Assembly (NCBI GenBank): GCA_963969595.1
Contig: OZ018409.1
Coordinates: 41,739,282 to 41,803,281 of the forward strand
From: Neckera pumila
Lineage: Eukaryota > Streptophyta > Bryopsida > Hypnales > Neckeraceae
DNA: 64,000 nucleotides
Direction of reading: 5' to 3'
Part shown: one piece after another, positions 1 to 11,222 of the stretch
Layout: the number at the start of each line of letters is the position of its first letter
Position numbering within the stretch: the stretch's first letter is position 1
Notes under the pieces: generated by a model
Databases searched by the model: none
The model's input: only the letters and a program-made list of their open reading frames with translations
What the model was told of the DNA's origin: nothing
Position numbers and translations under genes: made by a program

Positions 1-269
1 TTTAAGTCAAAAATGTTCAAAGTGAAAAAATCCAGTTCCACAATGTGTTGAAAAATTTGTTTTTTTCACTTAAAACGTAGATATCTTGCAATTTGTATGG
101 TCAAAAATTCTGAAATTTTTTCCACACATTCTCATACTAGTTAGGTGTAAGATCCTATGATTAAATGTGCAAAAAAAACATTTTTAATTTTTTTTCACTC
201 TTTGCTAAAAAAAATGGCAGTTTTGGGTGTTTTTTGGCAGAAAAAAGGCCTTGGGCCTATAGGGGTTAA
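1..269 (-). repeat. TTAA-flanked element, type A, cut by window edge
   Basis: This is the left-terminal part of a type A element in reverse orientation. It ends with the inverted-repeat signature (GGGCCTATAGGGG then TTAA at 266-269), and its interior matches the other type A copies (for example 2089-3020 and 15500-15780). The short reading frames here are not conserved between copies. The rest of the element lies before position 1. Confidence 0.75.
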
Positions 270-1090
270 TAGCTTGGCGAGCCACGTTCAAGAGTCTCCA
301 TTTGCCCGTGCCTTCTTTATTTTTGGCCGTGTCTGGGCATGTTTTTTCACTTGGCGTGCGTGTTGTGGGGCAATTTCCAAGCCACGGTCTGCTCATTGCC
401 CGTGTTGAGTGCCTTGGGCGAGTTGTTGTGGGGTTGCTCTTAGGGCAACCCCATAGCATACACTTCAAGGAGGGGCACCAAGTGTAGTTTGGAGTGCAAT
501 TTGCACAAGTCCAACTTCCCATTTTAATCTATGCCCCACGCCTAGCAAGGAATGTCAACATGGCAAAGCTTTGTCATTCCCTTGGAATACAAGCACACAA
601 TAAATAGAACCCCAGTATAGCACCTCATTGGAGATTGTGATGGGATTCTCAATAAGAAAAGCTTTATCAAGAGGATCATGAGCATTGACGACAACATACT
701 CCCTAGCTTTTTGCATTTACTCCCCTCGGAAAGCGTGTTCCAACAATTAAAGCTCTCTTAGTACGGCACTCTCAAGGTTCACCATTTGCCCGTCCCTTGT
801 GCAAATTTGGGCATGGATGGCCATAAATTTCCACTTGGCGAGTGTGCCGTGGGGGAAAAAATTGAACAGGGCCCGCACACTGGCCTTGTCTCAGCTCTTC
901 AACGAGCTGCCGTGGGGTTGCTCTTAAAGCATTGCCACCGTAGGGCACCAAGTGAAGCTGATCCAGTGACTTGGCAAGTCAGGCCAAGTATTTTCTTCCA
1001 CCGCATGCACGCTGACTCACCAAAAATGCCCGGCCACTTCAAGTTTCAAGAGGGGACGGGCAAATGGGGAAACGATGGCATGCCTCACTA
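270..1090. repeat. MITE-like repeats with ATTTGCCCGT ends
   Basis: A copy with inverted ends spans about 782-1067: CCATTTGCCCGTCCC on the left and the inverted form GGGACGGGCAAATGG on the right. A related, more diverged copy begins near 298. The shared internal words include CACTTGGCGAGT and GTGGGGTTGCTCTTA. The reading frames through it (for example 786-1100) show no protein family. Superfamily is unknown and I see no clear target duplication. Confidence 0.5.
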
Positions 1091-1302
1091 TAAGGTTTGA
1101 CTCCAATTTTCACCTTGACTTTGAGGTACCGGCGCCTCTAGCTACCACTCAAATGTAACTAAGAAAATTTAACTACCATGAAATTCCCTTCATTTGTATG
1201 AAAAACAAAGGATAAAAATACTTTTGACTACAAGAAAGATTCCTTTACTTCTGTATAAAAATTAGAATGATAGTATTTTCAACTTTTGTTGAGTTCCATG
1301 TA

Positions 1303-1907
1303 AGAAGAGTAGCTCAATATATACACATGGGGTGGTAGGAGGTGGAACAAACAATGTGGGATAAGTAAATTAGATGTAGTAGCCGAGCTACACCACTCAT
1401 AGTTTATTCAAAAGTAAGAATTGTGTTAAAAGTAGAATTTCAGACCTCATTTAGGCATAGTAGAATTATTATTTTCAAAAATCTTTGAACTAACAAAAGT
1501 TGTTGAATCAAGTTAAATTTTACCTCCAAAAATCCGTTTGAGATTCCAAGTCTCCCATAAAAAGTTATGGACAAATTTCTACTATGCATTTCTACAAATG
1601 TACAAAAAAATTCCCTTCTAATCCTCTTTTGAAATTTGTCCATAACTTTTGATTGGAGTCTTGAAATCTCGAACGGATTTTTGGAGGTGAAATTTGTCTT
1701 GATTTAACAGCTTTTGTTAGTTCAAAGTTTTTTGAGAATAATAATTCTACTATGCCTAAATGAGGTCTGAAATTCCACTTTTAACACAATTCTTACTTTT
1801 GAATAAACTATGAGTGGTGGAACTCCTACTACATCTAATTTATTTATCCCAAATTCTTTGTTTTACCTCCTACCACCCCATGTGTATATAGTGAGCTTCT
1901 CTATTAG
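1303..1907. repeat. Long foldback (palindromic) element
   Basis: The two halves are near-complete reverse complements around about position 1600. The outer arms read TATATACACATGGGGTGG and CCACCCCATGTGTATATA. Both arms carry the same inner sequence, including CTCATTTAGGCATAGTAGAA and its complement. A half copy of the same family lies at about 19600-19820, inside the CACTA element. It has no coding potential. Confidence 0.75.
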
Positions 1908-2088
1908 TTCATAAATACAAACTAAGTTGGAATGCCTTTGAAACAATATGATTTAGTTCTCAATGAACTAATGAAATTTTTTTTGAGTTTAAAGTTAACC
2001 ATCAAAATCTTTTGCACTACATATCTGGCATCCATTATATATTTGATGCCCCTGTTTGGCGAGTCAACTGCGGGACAGAGGAAGAGTG

Positions 2089-3020
2089 TTAACCCCTAAA
2101 GGCCCAAGGCCTTTTTTCTGCCAAAAAACACCCAAAACTGCCATTTTTTAGCAAAGAGTGAAGAAAAAATTAAAAATGTTTTTTTTGCACATCTAACCGT
2201 AGGATCTTACACCTAACTAGTATAAAAATGTGAGGAAAAAATTTCAGAATTTTTGACCGCATAGATTGCAAGATATCTACGTTTAAAGTGAAAAAAACAA
2301 GATTTTCAGCACATTGTGGGATTGGATTTTTTGACTTTGAACATTTTTAGCTTAAAATTTTTGCACTACAGAGTTTTGAGCTTTAAATGTTTATAGTGGA
2401 GAATTGAGTTGACGATCAACCAAAAAAAAAAAAATTCAAAAAAACTTAATTTTCATTATTAAAAAAATTGTTTAAGTAGAATTAGGTACAAGATAGAAGG
2501 AAAATCTAACATATTCATATATTTTAGATGGAATTAAAATGCACTAATTCCAATGGTGAGATTGTTCTAGCAAGTAAACTATACCATGCCAAAAAAAAAT
2601 TTGAAAAATTTGAAAAATTTCATTAGAAAATGAGTCCTACAAGTTATTTTTTTCAAAAAGATGCTCTAATTGCCCGAAAAACAAGAATGTCCATAACTTT
2701 CTCATAACAAATCCAAATGAAATGAATAAAAGCTTTCCAGATAGACAAAAATATAATCTATGGGAAAAAAAATTCAAAAAAAAAAATTATTTTTTGCAAA
2801 ATTATTTTTGCTGCCTGCTCTCCCCTGTTTTGAACTTATTTGGGTATCACTTTTTTTCCTAGGCACCGATTGAAAAAAAAATTATACTCCCACAAAGCTT
2901 ATCAGTTTTTCTATCTTGAAAAAAAGTTTCAAAAAATCAGGACAAAATTTTAGCCCGTAGGTACCTGCCCGAAATCCCACTTGTCTGTTGAACGGACACT
3001 TGGGCCTTTAGGGGTTTTAA
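2089..3020 (+). repeat. TTAA-flanked element, type A, full length
   Basis: It starts TTAACCCCTAAAGGCCC and ends CCTTTAGGGGTT followed by TTAA, 932 bp in all. The interior is shared with at least seven other copies in the window, in the same order. It appears to have inserted into another repeat, because fragments reading GGCGAGT (near 2058) and ACTCACCAAA (near 3040) flank it. It has no open frame of transposase size, so it is non-autonomous. Confidence 0.85.
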
Positions 3021-3545
3021 AAGCCCCACTCTTCAAACCCACTCACCAAAATGCCACTTGGTGCCCCTCTTTGGTGAGTTTGCGGTGGTGATGTACTTAC
3101 TCGTTAAATCTGACACGCTCAAGTTTTCTATCTAATTCCAAAGAACTGTCAATTTCCTTGTCCCTCATCAAATATGGCTCATAAATAGTTGAATAACCAT
3201 TCATTTGCAAGATGAAGGATAATAAAAGTAGCTAAACTTAGATGAATAGTTATTTCACGGGCCATTCCTTGACACGCTTGAGTTGAATGCCCCAAGTGTG
3301 TAAAGGTGGCTATAATCTAACATTGTTAACCACTCTAAACTAATCCTGATTGGAAATTGGGATAATTCCTTATGGGATCCCTAGGAATGAATTCAATTTA
3401 ATCTACAGAGAATCATTAACTATCCAAACAAAAATATGAATTGTTTGAAGGCAAAGATTGGAGCAAGAGAATTAGTAGATTGGGAAGTTACAACGCTGAA
3501 GGAAAATTACTTTTTGGAAGAGCAGAAAAGCCCCCCAAGCATAGG
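3021..3545. other. Spacer, repeat fragments only
   Basis: It contains remnants of the repeat that hosts the preceding element (CACTTGGTGCCCCTC near 3055) and otherwise unremarkable AT-rich sequence. I see no gene. Confidence 0.5.
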
Positions 3546-4240
3546 TTAACTCCAGAAGGATCAAGGTCTTTTTTCTGGCAAAGACACTCAAAATTGCCAT
3601 TTCTATTGCAAAGAGTAAAAAAATTTGAAAATTATTTTTTTTGCACATCTAATTGTAGGATCTTACACCTAACTAGTATAAAAATGTGTGGAAAATTTTT
3701 TGGAATTTTGACCACAGAGATTGCAAGATGTTTGCATTTAAAGTGAAGAAAACAAGTTTTTTCGCACCACGCGTCATTGGATTTTTTGACTTTGAACCTT
3801 TTTTACTTAAAGTTTTTGCATTGGAAAATTTTGAGGTTTAAATCTTTATGGTATCATGGAATTGAGGTGAGAATCTAGGAGGAAAAAAACTCAATGAAAC
3901 AAACAAACTCATTCTTAAAAAAATTGTTAAGTAGAAGTAGGTATGAGATAAAAGAAAAATCTAAATTATTAATATCTCTAAGATGGAATTGAAACGCATG
4001 AATTCCAATGATGAGAATGTTCTAGAAAACAAGTTAAACCATGTGGAACTTTTTTCTTAAAACAATTTTGATAATTGAGTTAAAAAATAAATCCAACGCA
4101 TTATTTTCTCAAAAAGTTGCTGTGATGCTCCATAACTTTCACATCACTTATCCAAGTAAAACAAATCAAAGATTTCCATGTAGACAAATATATAATCTAT
4201 AAGAAAAAAATTGAAAAAAAAATTTCAAAGTTGAAAACAT
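3546..4240 (+). repeat. TTAA-flanked element, type A, 3'-truncated
   Basis: It starts TTAACTCCAGAAGGATCAAGG, a diverged form of the family end, and follows the type A interior until about 4240, where similarity stops before the usual right terminus. The frame at 3441-3746 crosses its left end and is not a gene. Confidence 0.65.
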
Positions 4241-4484
4241 AGGAGATTGTGTACATAACACTACACTCATCTTCAATGAATATCTTTGAATTACAAAATG
4301 TCTCAATTTTCATTGGTAGCTTCAAACAATTCTCACCTTTGATTGATTGCTTTTGAAAAGTATTGGTTGTTTTGAATCATGAAAAGATTCATTCAAGTCG
4401 TTTTTTACTTATTGAAGAAAAGCAATTTATTTAGGTGTGTCTACCTTATATTCATTTGGATTTGTAGTATACTTGAATGTTGCA

Positions 4485-4766
4485 CATTAGAGGGGATTTG
4501 GAGCCTTGGAGGTCCGTTTCAAGCCCATTCTCCAAGTTGGTCCGACCGTAGTGAATAGTGATACGGTTTGTCAATTTTTTTTTTTTTAAATAAAAAAAAT
4601 AAAAATAAATTCAAACATCATATTAAGCAAAAAAATTCATTTTATTTAATTTTTTTTTTTCAAAAATGACGTGGCAGTTGTGTGCCACCGCTATAGCTAC
4701 ATTCCCTTTAGTTTAGAAACGTAGGGGAACTCGAAGCCCTCCAAGGCCCCCAAATTCCCTCTAATA
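4485..4766. repeat. CATTAGA-ended MITE
   Basis: The ends are inverted: CATTAGAGGGGATTTGG and CCAAATTCCCTCTAAT. The core carries GACGTGGCAG, seen in several members of this group, and a poly-A/T stretch. It is non-coding. Others of the group in this window start at 4807, 6740, 9314, 24660, 27360, 30571, 43783 and 53162. Confidence 0.7.
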
Positions 4767-4806
4767 ACAAATATAACCATGTGTATAAGATATTTTAAAA
4801 TATCAT

Positions 4807-5077
4807 CATTAGAAGAGATTTGAGGCCTCCAAGAGTCCGCGAATTATCCTGCGTTCCCAGACTGCGGGAACGCAGGAAAGCTGTTGGCTGATGTGGTTGA
4901 GACAGTGCCATGTCACTTTTTCAAAAAAAAAAAATTGCCTGAAATGATATTTGGGAAAGAATTTTTTTTTTTTTTTGAAAAAAATTTTTGACAACCTGTA
5001 CCAGCTGTTCACAGATCTGGCCATATTAGGGAACGGGCCTAAAATGGCCCTCCAATGCCCTCCAATCTCTTCTAATG
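4807..5077. repeat. CATTAGA-ended MITE
   Basis: It starts CATTAGAAGAGATTTGAGG and ends CAATCTCTTCTAATG. It has the same core plan as the copy 41 bp upstream (4485-4766), including TGATGTGG and TGCCATGTCAC. The internal dyad GCGTTCCCAGACTGCGGGAACGC is at about 4852-4874. Confidence 0.7.
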
Positions 5078-5400
5078 TTTAGAGAATTTCTTACAAAATA
5101 ATTATATAGATTTGAGTGTAACAAAAGTATCCAAATAGAGCTATATTGATTTGTCCCATTAATGAATTAAAATGCTGAATTTACATAATGACTTATATTC
5201 CATGATTTCTTTCAATGAGTTCTGCTACTCAAGACTAGCTAGCAGTTTATCATATATGGTCATATTCTTTCTTTTGGCAAACCTCCATATGCCCAAATGA
5301 CATAATTAGTTCTAAAAACCCTAATTTTCAAGTTGCTTAGATGGATATGTATTTCAAAGTTCAAAAAGTTCAAAAATATTTGACCAGTGTAGATCTAGGT

Positions 5401-5976
5401 TTAACCCCTAAAGGACCATGAGTACAGATTTTGAACATTGAATGAACGGAAACACATTCCAAACTCACCGAAATGCATTTTTTCATCCATCAATTTTGTT
5501 TGAAGATTCTTATATTAGTTCTTTAACATTTGTTCGATTCAAATTATGAAAATTTTGCTTTGCAAGTACTCTATAATTCAAAAGGTATTGGAAGGTCTAG
5601 CCTCAAAAAGTAACTTTTTTAGTTCAAAAACTGACCCTTCAAAAATGACTTGAATCAAAAAATCAAATAAAAATCTTTAAAAATTACTATAATTAGAACT
5701 CAGTATTTTGAACTTATAGAAAAAAAATCTTTTAAAAATCATGAATATTCAATCTACAATTGATTTTAGAAAGAATTTCCAATTTTTAGCTTCAAATTTT
5801 ATTGAAAAATATTGGTATGTATTTTTGTTGATCTAACCATATGGATGTGATCTATAATAGCATTTTATAACTATTGTTTGAGAGTCATCATTAAAAGTAT
5901 TCTTCTATGTTGCATTTTATAATAGATCTTCACAATTTTGGAAATCTGAACACCCCTCTGGTCCTTTAGGGGTTAA
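5401..5976 (+). repeat. TTAA-flanked element, short type (576 bp)
   Basis: It has textbook ends: TTAACCCCTAAAGGACC at the left and GGTCCTTTAGGGGTTAA at the right, a 17-bp inverted match including the TTAA. The interior differs from types A and B. It is non-coding and non-autonomous. Confidence 0.85.
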
Positions 5977-6157
5977 ATGGGTGTCCAATAATCTTTGACA
6001 AAATATAAATCTAGTTCAGCTTGTATGAGTATCCTAAGTACTTCACTTTTTTTGTCATTTAAGACCAATTTAGAGCACCTAAAACTAAAAACTCTTGATG
6101 TTCTGGCTTAGAACTCCCCGAAAAGTGACTTCTATTTTCCATCTCATTACAAAAAAA

Positions 6158-6300
6158 TAGAGGGGCCTCTAGAGGGCTGCTTCACAACCTTCCGAGGACC
6201 TTGCAGAATGGATTTTTTTGGCCAAAAAAATGATTTTATCCCTATTTCTGCCTACCAGAACTTGTGATGTCGAATGCTTGGCAGTGGCCCAAAAACCAAT
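6158..6300. repeat. Partial CATTAGA-group MITE
   Basis: The words GAGGGCTGCTTCACAACC and CTTCCGAGGACC parallel the copies at 30571-30903 and 43783-44145. The outer termini are not recognisable. A short hairpin (TAGGGTTAAGGCATTG with its complement at 6335-6352) follows. Confidence 0.45.
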
Positions 6301-6499
6301 TTTAAAGAATTAAAAAATTAGGGTTAAGGCATTGTAATGCACTTTAACCCTAATTTCTACTTAACTTAAGTTAGGGTCAAAAAAATTACGTCACAAAGTT
6401 TAGACCCTACGGTTTGTCAACAATTATCATGTGGTTATTGTTGTTTCATGGGTTTGCACGCTAAATTACAATATATCGCATCATTTTGATGCTTTATTT

Positions 6500-7026
6500 A
6501 GACTCTCAATTCAATTTATTTTTTTAAGTTTTAATTTTTTGCTATCCCCTCTCCCTTGTTTTGAGCTTATTTGGGCATAACTTTTATTTGCAAGCACCAA
6601 TTGAAAAAAAACTATATTTCCATGAATCTTATTAGTTTTCTATCTTCATAAAAGTTTCAAAAAATCTGGATAAAAATTCAACCTGTAGGTACCTTCCTAA
6701 AATTGCATTTGTCCTCCGAAGGGACAATGGTCCATTAGGCATAAGAGGGGATTTTGGGGGTTTTGGAATACTACGAGTTCCCTTGCGTTCCCAGACTACA
6801 TGAATACAGCTGCAGCAGGGTGGCTGATGTGGCATAGCGACTGCCACGTCATTTTTGAAATATAAATAAATACTTTTTTGCTTAAAATGATATTTTTTAT
6901 TTTTTATTATTTTTTATTTTTTTTAAAGTCCAACTCACCCGTACCGCCAGTCACTGAATCTGGCTAGATTGGAAAACGGGCATGAAACGGTCTTCCAAGG
7001 CCCCTGAATCCCCTCTAATGGGTTAA
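6500..7026 (+). repeat. TTAA-flanked element, type A remnant
   Basis: The sequence from about 6536 (CTCCCTTGTTTTGAGC) to 6739 matches the right part of type A. Its terminal repeat CCATTAGG|GGTTAA is split by the MITE at 6740-7020, and the final GGTTAA lies at 7021-7026. The left part is rearranged or missing. Confidence 0.65.
6740..7020. repeat. CATTAGA-group MITE nested in a TTAA element end
   Basis: It starts CATAAGAGGGGATTTTGG and ends CCCCTCTAATG, 281 bp. It sits exactly between the AGG and GGTTAA of the type A right terminus. No target duplication is obvious at this junction. The core includes GCGTTCCCAGACTAC and GTGGCATAG. Confidence 0.7.
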
Positions 7027-7071
7027 AGGACATTTTGGATCCTTGAAAGCTAGATTGTCTAAAATTAGACT

Positions 7072-8116
7072 TTAACCCCTAAAGGACCAAGCTGCATTTT
7101 TTGGCAACATAGCGATTTTGGGCAGCTTACTATAGATGGAAGATTTTTTCTTTTTCTTTGAAAATTTTACACAACATGTGTTCGAGGAGTAGCTTTAAGC
7201 ACGGCTGTCATATTGGACAGGATTTTACTGTTCACAGACGAATCGGACGAACCTACGGTGACTGGCTGCAAACTTTAGAGGCCAATAACTTTTGGAAAAA
7301 TTGTCCAAATTGGGCATGTGATATGTTTTTTGGCATCTACAGAAACTCTAGATGCCGAAAAACATATCACATGCCCAATTTGGACAATTTTTCCAAAAGT
7401 TATTGGCCTCTAAAGTTTGCAGCCAGTCACCGTAGGTTCGTCCGATTTGTCCGTGAACAGTTAAATTCTGTCCGATATGACAACCGTGGCTTTAAGGCCC
7501 AACAATTTTTGGAAATTTTGACTACATAATTAAAAAGTTATTGCATGATATGTGGTTTTCTTTGAACTTTGGACAGCCTGGGCAGCTCAAAAAAATTCTT
7601 TCAAAATGACTTTTTAAAAAATTGAAAATTTGAACTTGGTTCTTTAGATTTATATATACATGAAAAACTTTGAATCATTCAATTTCAATCTACGAGTCAA
7701 AAGTTACGAGGATTTTAAGCTTGAGTGTAGGTATGGAGTTTTTGAAAACCATAACCACCCGCAAACTTAAAATCCTCAAAATTTTTGACTCATAGATTGA
7801 AATTGAATGATTCAAAGTTTTCCATGTATATATAAATCTAAAGAATCAAGTTCAAATTTTCATTTTTTTAAAAAGTCATTTTGAAAGAATTTTTTCGAGC
7901 TGCCCAGGCTGCCCAAAGTTAAAAGAAAACCACATATCATGCAATAACTTTTTAACTATGTAGTCAAAAGTTCCAAAAGTTGTTGGGCCTTAAAGCTACT
8001 CCTCAGACACATGTTGAGTAAAATGTTCAAAGAAAAAGAAAAAAATCTCCATCTGTAGTAAGTTGCCCAAAATTGCTATGTTGCCAAAAAACGCAGCTTG
8101 GTCCTTTAGGGGTTAA
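7072..8116. repeat. TTAA-flanked foldback element, type B, with nested insertion
   Basis: It starts TTAACCCCTAAAGGACC and ends GGTCCTTTAGGGGTTAA. Apart from the nested 289-bp insertion plus its 8-bp duplication, the whole element is one long imperfect palindrome of about 750 bp, with the symmetry point near 7750. The sister copy at 53787-54537 lacks the insertion. It has no coding capacity, and single strands could fold into a hairpin along nearly the whole length. Confidence 0.85.
7200..7488. repeat. Near-perfect palindromic MITE with 8-bp target duplication
   Basis: This 289-bp insertion is almost perfectly self-complementary around position 7344, with an 11-nt unpaired centre. The ends are CACGGCTGTCATATTGGACA and the inverted TGTCCGATATGACAACCGTG. 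It is flanked by GCTTTAAG at both 7192-7199 and 7489-7496. That word occurs once in the uninterrupted sister element (53907-53914), which confirms a recent insertion. An 8-bp duplication fits hAT-type transposition, but the ends are not decisive. The 123-codon frame across it is a by-product of the palindrome. Confidence 0.85.
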
Positions 8117-8841
8117 AACCTTTATGACACGGATATTGAAAAATTGGCTCAAAATGTCAATCAATGATGAACTTCCGCCCTCCTTTGGCCAATGGATAGC
8201 TTGAAAATTGCTATTTAAATTTTTTATCCAATTTGCCAGTGCAAAAAATCACTATTCAAATTATGATTTGGAACCCAAAATTTAGCATAGTAGATGCATC
8301 TCTTGAAGACAAAGAGAATAATATGAAGAAATTAGCATGTAGTTAAATATTGGAGATACCAAATTGTAAAGATTCATTGAAAAAGCCTTGAAGGATTAAA
8401 CCTTGAAGGTTTCTAAGTTGTTATGTATTTGTCTTCTAGAATGCAAATTAGGAGCTAAAATACAATATCAAGATACACCATTAGATTCATAATTCAACAA
8501 CTTGTAATCTAGCATCATTCATTTGTATGGCATTTTAACATCTAAATCCTATTATGCTCAAATACAACACTGTATACATATAATAAGAGGCATTAGGGCT
8601 GGAAGTTGGTTTGAGGTTTTGAAAATATGAAGTTATCCTCTTTTCAAAAAGAAGATGCCACTTCAAAAAATAGATTTTTGACACCTACTAATACGTGACT
8701 ATTTTGGAGCTTCTAAAATATTCTAGACATGTGCAATATTGATCCAAATTGGAAGTGCCATCTATCTTTTGATCCAACTCAACATGATTATAAACATTTG
8801 TCACTATTGTGTACTTCAAACCACGCATCTTCTTTGTCAAA
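8117..8841. other. Spacer with nothing recognisable
   Basis: AT-rich sequence without a convincing frame, RNA gene or element end. Confidence 0.4.
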
Positions 8842-9697
8842 TAAGGTGGATACACCCCAAATCGCACCCTCTCTAAAACTACCATTATTACTTCATTAGT
8901 TTGTGCACATCTCCAAAATCAATATATAAAGTAACTACACCTAAAATCGCACAATCAAGCAATTCAGTATGGTTCCCATTATTATATTGGAAAACTTCTT
9001 TAGGGGTCTTCGTGGTAGTCAAAAGGAGATTCTAGATTCTCATAGAAATATATTTTTTAGACACCGTGTGAATAAACTACGAATTTTCAAAGTGCTGAAA
9101 ATAGGATTAGAGCAATCAACTATAGACTCTCATGAATAGTGGAAGTACATTTTAGGCAAGAATCTAGACTCTGCAGTTTTAGAAAGCGGTTGAAATTAGG
9201 TGTAGTTACCTTACATAGGTTGAAGAAACGATTTTAGAACCTCTACCAAAAAACACTTTCAATTGATGGCCTTCATAACTTTTGCATATGATATCCAAAT
9301 GTCGCATTTTTGGCATTAAAAAAGTTTCAGCCCTCAAGAAGGCCATTAGTTTTTTATTTTTGGGACCCCCGAGGTGCAATTACAAAAATAAATAAAAAAT
9401 TGAATTATTATTATTATTATTTTATTTTGTTGAATAAATAAATAAATAAATAAATAAATCCGATGTGGCATTGACGTGGCACAAATAGTGCCACGTCAGT
9501 TTTTGAATTTTCAAAAAAAAAATCCTTTTTTTTCCTAAATGCACCAGGGTACAAGACTCGCGGCCTTCTTGAGGGCTGAAATTTTTCTAATGGTGCGTTA
9601 CAACCTCCTTTCACTTCCCAACCAAAAAATTTGACCAGTCTAATAATAGTAACTATGCACAGTAGCAAAAAGTGGCGGTCTTGGGGGTGCCCACCTT
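8842..9697. repeat. TAAGGTGGG-ended MITE interrupted by another MITE
   Basis: The left end TAAGGTGGATACACCCC and right end GGGGGTGCCCACCTTT are inverted, matching the compact copy at 13884-14157. The element is expanded by the CATTAGA-group insertion at 9314-9592. The inner words ACATCTCCAAAATCAAT and ACTTTTGCATA recur in the copy at 27207-27738. Confidence 0.65.
9314..9592. repeat. CATTAGA-group MITE nested in TAAGGTGGG element
   Basis: It starts CATTAAAAAAGTTTCAGCCC and ends GGGCTGAAATTTTTCTAATG, 279 bp. The core contains GTGGCATTGACGTGGCA and GTGCCACGTCAG, a local dyad. It is inserted in the host MITE close to the site where a related MITE sits in the copy at 27207-27738. Confidence 0.75.
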
Positions 9698-11168
9698 TCA
9701 CAAAAACACAATGACGCAGCCAAAAATTGGCCGCTTCCCACGGTTGATACTGAGGGAATTGGAGCACATTGTAACTGCACCGCTGAGGCTTCGGGCCGTG
9801 GTGATGTCGAGGTCTTTTGTTGCCCCATCAGATCACTTACTAGTAGATTCTTTCCCCGTCGGTCCAAGCGCCGTGCAGATATATCCATTTGAACACAAAT
9901 TCTCTCTTACCTCATCAATCTCAAGAGCCTCAGACAAACGCATTGATCAATGCGGATTGTCTGGCTTTCAGGGTTCAGGACTTACTCAGTCAAACTTTCC
10001 TTCCACCAGAGAATCAAAGACTAGTCCGTCGACTCAATACCAGAGTGCCACTGTGAAATTTCACAAAACGTGGCTCAAACTGTGAAATTCCATAGTTGCT
10101 CGAACTCTGGAATTGGTTCTATGCGGAACATTAAATTGGATTTAATACAGTGGCGCCAGTACATGGCCACTAGCTAATAACATGCGGTGCGTACACAGAC
10201 ATGATGTTCAAGGACCAGTGAGTGAGGAGCATTTGGAGCTGGGGGTGTGGGTCCTGTTGACACCAGCTTACTCCTTGGCTTACACGGATATGAATGTATC
10301 ACTCAAAACAGGGAGTAAAGTCGCTTTGAAATTTGGAGAGTTAAGAATCTCGGCAGTTTTCGTGGCTACAACATTTGATTCGGAGGGATCGATCGTGTAT
10401 GTGTCCTTCCAGCTGGCTACCTGTTTCCTTTCCATCCTTAGACTGGAGTATGTTTTATTTACGGATAGTCGTATTCGTTAGAATGATATCATGCTTCAAA
10501 GTGTCAAAATCGTGACATTCAAATGCACGAAGCTGTAATGACAGTTGAACACCTCTGCAGCTCTACTAACAGATTGTATTAACTAGTGCAAGATTAGTTC
10601 GTTCTTTAGTTTGTTCTGTGTAAATTCGTTGCCGGCTTCACCCTCTGGAATTTCGCTCTCGGTGCTTGGACCTTGTTCAAGATTTACAGAGCGCCTTATA
10701 CGTCAACATCGGGCTTCACTTCACAGTCGAGTTAGTGTAGCTCCGGCTTGCAATGCAAGCAAGTCAAGATTGCGGCATTACTAGCGCATAGAACCTTCAT
10801 GCATGCACAATATTCTAGAGCGTAATGAAAGTTGCTAGCTAGGATCTGGGACCCATCCGTCGTTATTGCTGGCGTGGAGGGAATCAGCTTCAGAGACGAA
10901 TTCATACCATTATTTAGAGTAAAAGGTACCATTTGGCTTCGAAAGTCGATCCTGTAAGAGAACTTTTGGGCAGCTTTCCCGAGGCTGCCTTAACAGGAGA
11001 TGTCGCACGATTGAGGTGGCTACGAGAGGGCCGGGTCGCCGGGATTCTTGTAAATCCTTTTTAGCAAGCTAGTCTGTACAAGACAACGCTAAATCTGCGC
11101 TCGGGGTGCTTCCAAAAAGCTAGAACAAATCAAGTATCCGCTCCTAGCTCCTCACTCATCACTGTGCT

Positions 11169-11222
11169 GCATGCCGTGCCGTAGCGTTTCACAAGAATAT
11201 CTCGCTCCACGGCACAGCATGC
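11169..11222. other. GC-rich stem-loop
   Basis: The arms GCATGCCGTGCCGTAGCG (11169-11186) and CGCTCCACGGCACAGCATGC (11203-11222) pair with one mismatch and a two-base bulge around a 16-nt loop. This is short for a plant microRNA precursor, and I do not recognise a known mature miRNA in it. Confidence 0.35.

Noticed and set aside
7158..7529. 123-codon plus-strand frame
   Set aside because: It lies across the perfect palindrome and mirrors itself; it is a by-product of the foldback insertion.
9672..10085. 137-codon plus-strand frame
   Set aside because: It starts with GTG within the end of a MITE and has no recognisable domain.
10150..10166. TGGCGCCAG word considered as an LTR primer-binding site
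   Set aside because: Match is too short, with no LTR pair or polyprotein nearby.
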